The notes beneath the pieces were generated by a model that worked only from the letters and a program-made list of their open reading frames with translations, made no database searches and was not told the DNA's origin. Both the position numbers and the translations under genes were made by a program. A stretch of DNA of 8,731 nt, taken from an uncultured Desulfobacca sp. Lineage in GTDB: Bacteria > Desulfobacterota > Desulfobaccia > Desulfobaccales > Desulfobaccaceae. Below are positions 1 through 5,448 of this stretch, piece by piece. The stretch spans positions 1-8,731 of the forward strand of contig CALGOE010000095.1 in assembly GCA_937958145.1 (NCBI GenBank), read 5' to 3'. Within the stretch, counting starts at the first letter, position 1. Each line of letters begins with the position of its first letter.

Positions 1-520
1 GGTTGACGCCAAACAGGTAGGACCAACTGTCAAAGTCGCTGATGACGACGTCGGGACGGCCGAAACGTCGCAGCACGGCGCGGTAGGCGGTCACGTTGGC
101 CAGCAGCCCCCGCGGCGCCGCCGCCAGGTTCGTAAGAAGACGGCGGAGCCTGGCTTCGTCCAACCCGATGGCGGCCAAGCCTTCCCACAGGGCGAGGGTA
201 TCCAACCCTTGTTCCTGCTCGCCGCTTTCTCCGGCGACGGTGGCCGTTCCCTGCCGGGAGGCGCTTAATCCTGACAACAAAGGCATGGGCGCGAGATCAG
301 AAGCGGCAAGCCAGGTGTCCAGCTCTGGCCCGCTGATCCCCAGAGTGGCAGCCAGTTTCAGCACCGTGCCCCGCCGCGGCCGGCGTTCGCCGCTCTCCAA
401 GCGGTTGATATAACTGACGTCCAAGCCGACCCGCTGGGCCAGGGCACGTTGGCTTAAACCCGCGGCCTGCCGAGATTGGCGCACAAGCTGCCCAAAAGGC
501 GATCCGCTGGCAGGGTCCAT
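1..520 (-). CDS. XRE-family helix-turn-helix protein, partial (C-terminus off the left edge)
   Basis: Reading frame open from ATG 520 leftwards to the window edge, giving 173 visible residues. Residues about 9-70 form a Cro/C1-type DNA-binding domain: GLSQRALAQRVGLDVSYINR, then LESGERRPRRGTVLKLAATL, the usual five-helix pattern. A low-complexity linker (about 80-105) leads to a second segment containing LDEARLRRLLTNLAAAPRGLL and ending near SDFDSWSYLFGVN at the edge; I do not recognise that part. The start is fixed by an in-frame TAG nine bases upstream of the ATG. The ribosome site is poor, only GAGG (532-535) 11 bases away. The gene follows the phosphodiesterase gene on the same strand by 92 bp, so co-transcription is possible. 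Inference: a DNA-binding regulator, perhaps with a ligand or partner domain beyond the window. Confidence 0.85.
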   Translation of the reverse strand, partial: MDPASGSPFGQLVRQSRQAAGLSQRALAQRVGLDVSYINRLESGERRPRRGTVLKLAATLGISGPELDTWLAASDLAPMPLLSGLSASRQGTATVAGESGEQEQGLDTLALWEGLAAIGLDEARLRRLLTNLAAAPRGLLANVTAYRAVLRRFGRPDVVISDFDSWSYLFGVN

Positions 521-612
521 GAGCTTCTATGCCTCGAAATTGACGGTGCGGCAGGGCCTCTGCAATGCATCAGGGACGTCAGCCACCGCCGCCTCATCCT
601 CAATTGCCAAGT

Positions 613-1302
613 TCAGGTCTGCTGCCGGAGATAGGTCAGGAGAATATCGGGGGCATTGCTGCCGATGTAATCCAATTGCAGCGGCAGCAGCGGCACGAGA
701 TCGGTTATGGTATCAATATTCCAGACCGCCACCTGCAACCCGGCCTGCCGGGCCAGGTGCACCAGTTCTGCCGTAACGTATTGATAGTTCAAGACCAGGA
801 CCTCGGCCCCGGCGTTCTGGGCCAAACTGGCCGGATCCACGGGGCAGCCCACAAAAAGGACGCCGGTGTGCAGGCGGGGCTCAAGACGGCGCAGATCTTT
901 GAGGGCCGGATGCCAGAAAGAGATCACGTGCGCAGCCTCGAAAAGGTCATGGCCGGCAAAAAAAGCCGCTAATTGGGTCGTGGCCCGGGGGTCTTTCATC
1001 TCCACAAAAAGATGGGCCCGCGGGCGCACCAACTCCACCACCTCGGCGAGGCTGGGCAGAGGTTCGCCCAACCCGGCGTCCAAACGGCGCAATTCCGCCC
1101 AGGTCAGGTCCGCTACCCGGCCCCTGCCATTGGTCGTACGGTCCACGGTGGCGTCGTGAATGACCACCAGCTGACCGTCCCGGCTCAGATGGACATCAAT
1201 TTCCACGGCCTCAACCCCCATCTCCAGGGCCCGGCGGATGGATCTGAGGGTATTTTCGGGTTCGTAGGCTTTGGCCCCCCGATGTCCCATGATTTTCGGC
1301 AT
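613..1302 (-). CDS. Glycerophosphodiester phosphodiesterase (GDPD family)
   Basis: Encodes 229 aa, normal for the cytosolic bacterial (UgpQ-like) enzymes that hydrolyse glycerophosphodiesters to glycerol-3-phosphate and an alcohol, with a metal ion. The TIM-barrel signatures are in order: catalytic H7-R8-G9, PENT 15-18, metal-binding E34-I35-D36, the HD pair H49-D50 within VVIHDATVDRTTNGRG, FVEMK 99-103, and VWNID 193-197. Near the C-terminus DYIGSNAPDI replaces the commoner GVDGIITNRPD-like closing motif, a modest divergence. I chose ATG 1302, directly before the HRG strand, with GAGGG seven bases upstream. A longer frame reaching 1419 adds a tail not typical of the cytosolic enzymes. A TATACT -10-like box lies on the minus strand at 1413-1408, but no good -35 goes with it. 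Probable role: phospholipid-headgroup or glycerophosphodiester recycling. Confidence 0.92.
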   Translation of the reverse strand: MPKIMGHRGAKAYEPENTLRSIRRALEMGVEAVEIDVHLSRDGQLVVIHDATVDRTTNGRGRVADLTWAELRRLDAGLGEPLPSLAEVVELVRPRAHLFVEMKDPRATTQLAAFFAGHDLFEAAHVISFWHPALKDLRRLEPRLHTGVLFVGCPVDPASLAQNAGAEVLVLNYQYVTAELVHLARQAGLQVAVWNIDTITDLVPLLPLQLDYIGSNAPDILLTYLRQQT

Positions 1303-1462
1303 ATTACATCCCTCTGCCAGAGAAACGGCCAGCCCCGGCAAGGAGGCGGCAAAAAAGAACCTGCGATCGTTGTCGCCAGGCGGCGGCGCAGTATCCCTTT
1401 TTCCCTCAGTATACCCCAATCTTTTTGTTGATGCAGCCCAACTTCGCTTTTGGGTTTGTTTT

Positions 1463-1486
1463 TTCCAGTTCAGGCTGGAACTTTTT
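1463..1486 (+). terminator. Small hairpin followed by five T; weak terminator or operator candidate
   Basis: TTCCAG (1463-1468) and CTGGAA (1475-1480) form a six-base-pair stem around a six-base loop, followed by CTTTTT. The stem is short and no plus-strand gene ends just upstream, so an operator or chance are equally possible. Confidence 0.25.
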
Positions 1487-1490
1487 CACA

Positions 1491-1515
1491 GATTTTTTTT
1501 CTTTTAAAAAAAATC
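1491..1515. repeat. Perfect 10-bp A/T inverted repeat
   Basis: GATTTTTTTT at 1491-1500 is matched by AAAAAAAATC at 1506-1515 around the spacer CTTTT. The right arm recurs exactly at 1544-1553, so the same 10-mer lies once just upstream of the -35 box and once across the -10 box of the promoter between them. A-tracts of this kind bend DNA and are typical of nucleoid-protein or repressor targets; that role is inferred. Confidence 0.6.
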
Positions 1516-1517
1516 TA

Positions 1518-1546
1518 TTTACAAGCGGGTTGATCTTAGATATAAA
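1518..1546 (+). promoter_or_regulatory. Sigma-70-type promoter of the sigma-54 activator gene
   Basis: TTTACA (1518-1523), a 17-base spacer, and TATAAA (1541-1546): one mismatch to consensus in each box at ideal spacing. Transcription would start near 1553, leaving a leader of about 58 bases before ATG 1611. I found no GG-N10-GC sigma-54 element here, so the activator is probably not driven by sigma-54 itself. Confidence 0.6.
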
Positions 1547-1598
1547 AAAAATCGTTAAGACTAGAAGAATATTGATTTTTCGGTTAACTTGGTGTTGC

Positions 1599-1605
1599 AA
1601 GGAGG
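1599..1605 (+). promoter_or_regulatory. Ribosome binding site fixing start 1611
   Basis: AAGGAGG, a full Shine-Dalgarno match, lies five bases before ATG 1611. This decides the start of the regulator against the upstream ATGs at 1425 and 1431 in the same open frame. Confidence 0.85.
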
Positions 1606-1610
1606 CAACC

Positions 1611-2699
1611 ATGTCTACGATCAGGACGGATCGCCGAAGTACGCCGCGAGAAAGGTTGCCACAGGGTGAGCGGCCCCGCAGGAATCCCCTGACGCAAACG
1701 GGGTACGGTGGCTCGCCAGCTCCGTGGCTGACCCTGAAAAAACCAATCCTCACCCAAGACCCCCGTTTCCAAAAACTCCTCCAGCTTGTTCCCTTATACG
1801 CCCGTACAGATTTACCGGTCTTAATTACCGGCGAGCCCGGCACCGGCAAGGAGCTGGTGGCCGAGGCCTTGTGGGCCCACAGTCCCCAGCAGGGACGGGA
1901 ATTCGTCAAGCTGAATTGTGCCGCCCTGGTGGAATCGGTGGCCAACAGTGAACTGTTCGGGCACGTGCGGGGGGCTTTTACTGATGCCCACCGCGGCAAA
2001 AAGGGCAAGTTTGAGTTGGCCCATCAGGGCACCCTGTTCCTGGACGAGATCGGCGACCTGCCGCTGGCGGTTCAGCCCCGGTTATTGCGGGCCGTGGAAT
2101 TGGGAGAGATTGAACCGCTGGGCAGCGAAACGACGCTGTCCGTCCACGTGCGGTTGATTGCCGCCACCAACCAGGATTTGCGGCAGCTCATTGCCCAGGG
2201 CCGGTTTCGCCGGGACCTGTATGATCGTCTCAGCACCCTGTTACTGCACCTGCCGCCGCTTCGGGAACGGCCGGTGGATATTCTTTTTCTGGCCAATTAT
2301 TTCGCCACCCAAACCGCTCAGGAGTATGGCCTGGGTCCGGTATATCTGGCCGGCGCCGTGGAGAAAAAGCTTCTGGCTTACCCCTGGCCGGGAAACGTGC
2401 GGGAATTGAAGAATGTCATTGCCCGGGCGGTCCTGCTCCGGGAAGACATCGCCATCGAAGATGTCTTCCTGGAAAATGACGAAATCAGGGTTGACTCCGA
2501 CCGAGGACAGGAAAATAATGCGGTGGCGACCCTGCCGACCCGCCCACCCGAGGCCCAGTTACGTGATTTACTGCGGCAGGAACAAGGGAATATAACCGCC
2601 ATCTCCCGGAAATTGCGGGTGTGCACCAAGACCATCTATCGCTGGCTGAAACATTATAAAATAGAGCCGGAAGAATTCCGCCAGGTCAGCGGCCTGTAA
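1611..2699 (+). CDS. Sigma-54-dependent transcriptional activator lacking a sensory domain
   Basis: A 362-aa bacterial enhancer-binding protein that would use ATP to remodel the sigma-54 RNA polymerase closed complex. Residues 1-40 are Arg/Pro-rich and look disordered; there is no receiver, GAF or PAS domain. The AAA+ core spans about 45-285: Walker A GEPGTGK 74-80, the sigma-54-contacting loop GAFTDA 121-126 (canonical GAFTGA, so Gly to Asp), Walker B LFLDE 142-146, sensor I AATN 184-187, arginine-finger region FRRDLYDRL 199-207, and sensor II WPGNVRELKN 259-268. A Fis-type helix-turn-helix follows at about 317-351 (GNITAISRKLRVCTKTIYRW). This is PspF-like architecture, so activity must be set by expression level or by a partner protein. 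Targets are unknown; the PilZ gene downstream on the same strand is one candidate. Confidence 0.93.
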   Translation: MSTIRTDRRSTPRERLPQGERPRRNPLTQTGYGGSPAPWLTLKKPILTQDPRFQKLLQLVPLYARTDLPVLITGEPGTGKELVAEALWAHSPQQGREFVKLNCAALVESVANSELFGHVRGAFTDAHRGKKGKFELAHQGTLFLDEIGDLPLAVQPRLLRAVELGEIEPLGSETTLSVHVRLIAATNQDLRQLIAQGRFRRDLYDRLSTLLLHLPPLRERPVDILFLANYFATQTAQEYGLGPVYLAGAVEKKLLAYPWPGNVRELKNVIARAVLLREDIAIEDVFLENDEIRVDSDRGQENNAVATLPTRPPEAQLRDLLRQEQGNITAISRKLRVCTKTIYRWLKHYKIEPEEFRQVSGL

Positions 2700-2736
2700 G
2701 CAGTGGGGTCAAAAGAACCGGGCCGGACAAGCACAA

Positions 2737-2752
2737 CAGGCTCTTGCGCCTG
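2737..2752 (+). terminator. Weak hairpin 3' of the activator gene
   Basis: CAGGC (2737-2741) pairs with GCCTG (2748-2752) around a six-base loop, about 38 bases after the activator stop codon. No T-run follows, so it is not a standard intrinsic terminator. Confidence 0.25.
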
Positions 2753-2766
2753 GTTCGCTCTCGCCC

Positions 2767-2804
2767 CGAGGCCGATCTTTTACTATGGGAGCGTTCTGGC
2801 CTCG
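2767..2804. repeat. 7-bp inverted repeat with a 24-base loop
   Basis: CGAGGCC (2767-2773) and GGCCTCG (2798-2804) are perfect inverted copies. Pairing could extend outward through CGC/GCG with a small bulge. Neither strand has a T-run after it, so a terminator is unlikely; an RNA structure or operator is possible. Confidence 0.4.
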
Positions 2805-2810
2805 GCGACT

Positions 2811-2873
2811 GAGAAAAAAAATTTAAGAGAATAACAAAATCGGTCGATAAAGGGTGAAAGGAGAAAAAAATTT
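2811..2873. repeat. Pair of A-tract direct repeats
   Basis: GAG-A8-TTT at 2811-2824 and GAG-A7-TTT at 2861-2873 share AAAAAAATTT with an offset of 49 bases. AnTn tracts bend DNA. Their position upstream of the PilZ gene suggests a promoter-architecture or nucleoid-protein role, which is inference. Confidence 0.5.
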
Positions 2874-2916
2874 CCATAATGGCCCGCGTCGGGTATTCCC
2901 ACGGTCCGTGACTTTG

Positions 2917-2931
2917 CCTTGATCCAGGAGC
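2917..2931 (+). repeat. 15-base intergenic repeat, copy 1
   Basis: CCTTGATCCAGGAGC lies just before the ribosome site of the PilZ gene. The identical 15-mer occurs on the same strand at 6603-6617, in the leader region of the cyclophilin gene. Similarity ends at both edges of the 15-mer. Confidence 0.45.
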
Positions 2932-2944
2932 AAGGAGTTCTGGG

Positions 2945-3391
2945 ATGGCCGACCAGAAAAAAAAGACCGATGCAGAATCGTTGGCGCAAGCCGAAGAAAA
3001 GGCGGCCGCAGAAGCCCGCAAGGCGCGCAATTATTTAGTCAACAAAGAAATTTTGGTAAAAATGACCAAAAAAAAGGCCGAGAAACTCCGGAAAGCCCGG
3101 CGCTTTGTGGTGAACCGAGAGGTCCTCGAGGTAAACGGCAAGACCGGCACCGGGGCCCAAATCATTGACTTGAGCATGAATGGGGCCCGCTTGCGACTGC
3201 CTTTTTGCCCTCCTTTCATGAGTCAGATAACCTTGAAATTCACGTTGCAGACCGATACCAAGGTCCTGTCGGTGGTCGGCCGGGTGATCTGGTCACGCCA
3301 CGCCCTGGACAAAGGCTGGCATGAAGTAGGGGTCCAGTTTTATCAGAATTATTGGGAACTCGATCAGTTATTGCGGTTAGAATATCGCTAA
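2945..3391 (+). CDS. PilZ-domain protein with charged, internally repeated N-terminal extension
   Basis: A 148-aa soluble protein. PilZ domains bind cyclic di-GMP and pass the signal to motility, exopolysaccharide or transcription machinery. The DxSxxG half of the ligand site is clear (D75-L-S-M-N-G80), followed by the beta-barrel strands ARLRLP, ITLKFTL, VVGRVIWSR and EVGVQFY (127-133). The arginine half is less regular: R52-R53 and R58 sit where RxxxR is expected but one residue too far apart, while RKARR at 49-53 fits the spacing literally. Residues 1-50 are Lys/Ala/Glu-rich and probably helical. KARNYLVNKEIL (26-37) is echoed by KARRFVVNREVL (50-61). ATG 2945 has AAGGAG seven bases upstream. 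The gene stands alone after the sigma-54 activator. Real cyclic di-GMP binding is not certain. Confidence 0.85.
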   Translation: MADQKKKTDAESLAQAEEKAAAEARKARNYLVNKEILVKMTKKKAEKLRKARRFVVNREVLEVNGKTGTGAQIIDLSMNGARLRLPFCPPFMSQITLKFTLQTDTKVLSVVGRVIWSRHALDKGWHEVGVQFYQNYWELDQLLRLEYR

Positions 3392-3403
3392 AGGAAAAGG
3401 CCC

Positions 3404-3426
3404 GGGCTGCCGGTCGGACCGAGCCC
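3404..3426 (+). terminator. Hairpin after the PilZ gene
   Basis: GGGCT (3404-3408) pairs with AGCCC (3422-3426), with an inner CGG/CCG stem (3411-3413 and 3419-3421). It begins 12 bases after the PilZ stop codon. There is no T-run, so if it ends transcription it probably does so inefficiently or with Rho. Confidence 0.35.
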
Positions 3427-3428
3427 AA

Positions 3429-3473
3429 AGCACGCTCAGGCCGCCCGAACCGGCTTCGGCCGGAGGCTGTGCT
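3429..3473. terminator. TTCG-loop hairpin in the convergent gap between PilZ and mnmG
   Basis: CCGGC-TTCG-GCCGG (3450-3463) is a stem capped by the very stable UUCG tetraloop on the plus-strand transcript. GCC/GGC (3443-3445 and 3465-3467) and AGCAC/GTGCT (3429-3433 and 3469-3473) can add outer pairs around internal loops. It sits 10 bases beyond the mnmG stop and could act on both strands, but no T-tract follows on either. Confidence 0.45.
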
Positions 3474-3482
3474 GGGGATAGA

Positions 3483-5363
3483 TTAGAGAGGCTTGGTGGG
3501 CCAGCGTTTGAGATAGACCAAGAGAATGGCGATGGCGGCCGGGGTAACTCCCGAGATGCGGGCCGCCTGGCCCAGGGAACGGGGCTGAATGTCTTTCAGT
3601 TTCTGGCGCACCTCGTTGGAGAGTCCGGGCACACGGTCATAATCAAAATCCGGGGGCAGATATTTCTTCTCCAGGTTTACCATCTGTTCCACCGCGGCCA
3701 GTTGCCGCTTGATGTAGCCCTCATATTTATACTGAATCTCCAGTTGTTCCACCACTGCCGGCGGCACGCCGGGCACCTCTCCGGCCCAGGCATAGAGGCT
3801 GGGCAGATCAATCTCCGGCCGTTTCAAAAGTTTGAGCAATGGCATCGGCTCTTTCAGGGGGGTTGAACCCCGCTCAGCCAGAGCGGCATTGACGGCCGGC
3901 ACAGGAAAGATCTTTTTCCCCTGCAGGCGTGCTTCCTCCTCGGCCAGGAGGCGCTTTTTCTCCCGCACGGCCGCCACGGCTTCTTTACTTACCAGGCCCA
4001 GTTCGTAGCCCAATTCCGTCAGACGCAGATCGGCATTATCCTCCCGCAGCAGCAGGCGATACTCGGCCCGGGAGGTAAACATCCGATAGGGCTCCCGGGT
4101 GCCTTTGGTCACCAGGTCATCCACCAGCACCGCCATATAGGCCTGGCCGCGGTGCAACAGGAAGGGCGGCCGTCCCAGGACCTGGCAGGCGGCATTGATG
4201 CCGGCCCACAATCCCTGGGCCGCAGCTTCTTCATAGCCGGAGGTGCCGTTGATCTGACCGGCCAGGAAAAGGCCTTTGATGAGTTTGCTTTCCAGGGTCG
4301 GCAGGAGCTGGGTGGGGAGCACGTAGTCATACTCAATGGCATAGGCCGGCCGCATAATCTGGGCCGCTTCCAGGCCGGGAACGCTGCGAAACAGTTGCAG
4401 TTGGAGCTCCACCGGCAGACAATTGCCCAGCCCCTTGGCATAGATCTCTTGGGTCTGGCGGCCCTCCGGCTCCAGGGTGACCTGGTGGGAGGGCTTATCG
4501 GCAAAACGCATGACCTTGTCTTCCAGGGAGGGGCAATAACGGGCACTGATGCCTTGGATAACGCCGCTATACAGCGGCGAAAAATGGATATTGTCCCGGA
4601 TGAGGCGATGGGTCTGGGCCGTGGTCTGGGTAACGTAACAGGTGACCTGTTCCCGGGGGGTGCAGGCACTGCGCCAGGAGAAGGGCCGAACCTGTTCTGA
4701 ACCCTGAAGTTGCCCCATGGCGCTGAAGTCTATGCTGGCCGCATGCAGACGGGGGGGCGTGCCGGTTTTCATGCGTCCCATCTTAAATCCCAGGTCCCGG
4801 AGGTGGGCCGCCAGCGTCGTGGCGGCGAATTCGCCAGCCCGTCCGGCCTGGATCTGATGGGGGCCGATATGAATCAGGCCGTTTAAAAAGGTGCCGGTGG
4901 TGATGAGAACCGCCTTGGCCCGATAACACAAGCCATAGGACTCCACCACGCCCACGACCCGACCGTCTTCAATGAGCAGGCGATCCACCATGGCTTCCCG
5001 GATATGCACCCGCGGCTGGGCTTCCAGCAGGGCTTTCATGGCCAACCGGTAGGCCTGTTTGTCACACTGCACCCGGGTGCCTCGCACCGCCGGTCCCTTG
5101 GAGGTATTGAGGAGGCGGAACTGGATGCCGGTCTGATCGGCCAGGTAACCCATGGCGCCGCCCAAGGCGTCGATCTCCTTGACCAAATGGCCTTTGGCCA
5201 GACCGCCGATGGCCGGATTGCAGGCCATCTGGGCGATGGTGTCCAGGTTCAAATTGAACACCAGGACATCCAGGCCCAGGCGGGCCGCGGCCAGGGCGCC
5301 CTCACAGCCGGCATGCCCGGCCCCGACCACGATTAAATCGTAGGATTGCGGATAAAACGTCAC
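3483..5363 (-). CDS. mnmG: tRNA uridine-5-carboxymethylaminomethyl modification enzyme MnmG (GidA)
   Basis: A full-length 626-aa protein. MnmG, with MnmE, uses FAD, NADH, a folate one-carbon unit and glycine or ammonium to modify the wobble U34 of several tRNAs. Visible features: Rossmann GAGHAG 14-19 for FAD; CNPAIGGLAKGHLVKEIDAL from C48; TGTFLNGLIHIG 156-167; KTGTPPR 199-205; signature RYCPSLEDKVMRFADK 275-290 with C277; signature AGQINGTSGYEEAAAQG 368-384; TSRAEYRLLLREDNADLRLT 430-449; and the C-terminal helical domain ending LSNEVRQKLKDIQPRSLGQA (581-600). C48 and C277 correspond to the two functionally important cysteines of the E. coli enzyme. The start is GTG 5363: an in-frame TAA lies nine bases upstream, and the N-terminus MTFYPQSYDLIVVGAGHAG matches the family. 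No clear Shine-Dalgarno precedes it. It is probably transcribed with the six-cysteine gene 85 bp upstream. mnmE is not in the window. Confidence 0.98.
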   Translation of the reverse strand: MTFYPQSYDLIVVGAGHAGCEGALAAARLGLDVLVFNLNLDTIAQMACNPAIGGLAKGHLVKEIDALGGAMGYLADQTGIQFRLLNTSKGPAVRGTRVQCDKQAYRLAMKALLEAQPRVHIREAMVDRLLIEDGRVVGVVESYGLCYRAKAVLITTGTFLNGLIHIGPHQIQAGRAGEFAATTLAAHLRDLGFKMGRMKTGTPPRLHAASIDFSAMGQLQGSEQVRPFSWRSACTPREQVTCYVTQTTAQTHRLIRDNIHFSPLYSGVIQGISARYCPSLEDKVMRFADKPSHQVTLEPEGRQTQEIYAKGLGNCLPVELQLQLFRSVPGLEAAQIMRPAYAIEYDYVLPTQLLPTLESKLIKGLFLAGQINGTSGYEEAAAQGLWAGINAACQVLGRPPFLLHRGQAYMAVLVDDLVTKGTREPYRMFTSRAEYRLLLREDNADLRLTELGYELGLVSKEAVAAVREKKRLLAEEEARLQGKKIFPVPAVNAALAERGSTPLKEPMPLLKLLKRPEIDLPSLYAWAGEVPGVPPAVVEQLEIQYKYEGYIKRQLAAVEQMVNLEKKYLPPDFDYDRVPGLSNEVRQKLKDIQPRSLGQAARISGVTPAAIAILLVYLKRWPTKPL

Positions 5364-5409
5364 GGAAGGTTACAGGGTTGGTGACTGATCCAGATTTGTG
5401 AACAACCAT

Positions 5410-5442
5410 GCCGGGATAAGGAGCAGACTCCCGGCCCTGCTC
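5410..5442 (-). promoter_or_regulatory. Two interlocking stems ahead of mnmG; possible H-type pseudoknot
   Basis: GCCGGGA (5410-5416) is complementary to TCCCGGC (5429-5435), and GAGCAG (5421-5426) to CTGCTC (5437-5442). The stems interlock rather than nest. In the minus-strand transcript they give a 6-bp stem 1, a 1-base loop 1, a 7-bp stem 2, a 2-base junction and a 4-base loop 3, which are workable classic H-type dimensions. It lies 6 bases after the stop of the six-cysteine gene and 46 before the mnmG start. The alternative reading is two mutually exclusive hairpins. There is no T-run, so a plain terminator is unlikely. Confidence 0.4.
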
Positions 5443-5448
5443 GCAGGC

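Larger units (their letters stand above)
1303..1610. other. Divergent intergenic region, AT-rich on its right side
   Basis: This 308-bp gap separates two divergently transcribed genes. Its left third (1303-1400) is GC-rich leader for the phosphodiesterase. From about 1421 it becomes strongly AT-rich, unlike the rest of the window, with runs of seven or more A or T. It holds a small hairpin (1463-1480), an A/T inverted repeat (1491-1515), a sigma-70-like promoter (1518-1546) and a repeated A-tract (1544-1553), all listed separately. The frame of the downstream regulator stays open back to 1425, but those 62 codons encode a Phe-rich sequence that does not resemble a protein domain. Confidence 0.8.
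2702..2944. other. Intergenic spacer between the activator and PilZ genes
   Basis: About 245 bp with no convincing gene. It contains a short hairpin at 2737-2752, a longer inverted repeat at 2767-2804, two A-tract direct repeats, and a 15-base motif shared with the cyclophilin leader. CATAAT at 2875-2880 could serve as a -10 box for the PilZ gene, but it lacks a recognisable -35. Confidence 0.6.

Noticed and set aside
521..612. In-frame stretch upstream of the XRE gene that reads like protein (AIEDEAAVADVPDAL) and ends in TAG
   Set aside because: It has no start with a ribosome site, partly overlaps the phosphodiesterase 3' end in another frame, and stops before the XRE ATG; probably fortuitous.
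1303..1419. N-terminal extension of the phosphodiesterase, with a hydrophobic stretch ending AEGC that could suggest a lipoprotein signal
   Set aside because: The stretch is short and lacks a proper lipobox (Glu precedes GC). The start at 1302 has a good ribosome site directly before the HRG motif, and the resulting length suits the cytosolic family.
1425..1610. Longer form of the sigma-54 activator starting at 1425
   Set aside because: The extra 62 residues are Phe-rich translation of AT-rich promoter DNA; a perfect AAGGAGG sits before ATG 1611.
2702..2811. Open stretch encoding RLVRSRPEADLLLWERSGLG, slightly reminiscent of the N-terminus of DUF559-type proteins
   Set aside because: It has no start codon or ribosome site and is only about 35 codons long; the similarity is weak and may be chance.
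2879..2911. Ten-codon leader peptide upstream of the PilZ gene
   Set aside because: The nearest AAGGAG is 15 bases away, and the peptide (MARVGYSHGP) has no regulatory codon run.
4152..4700. Long plus-strand open frame inside mnmG
   Set aside because: It is a shadow of the unmistakable mnmG reading frame; its translation is Gly/Gln-rich and without motifs.
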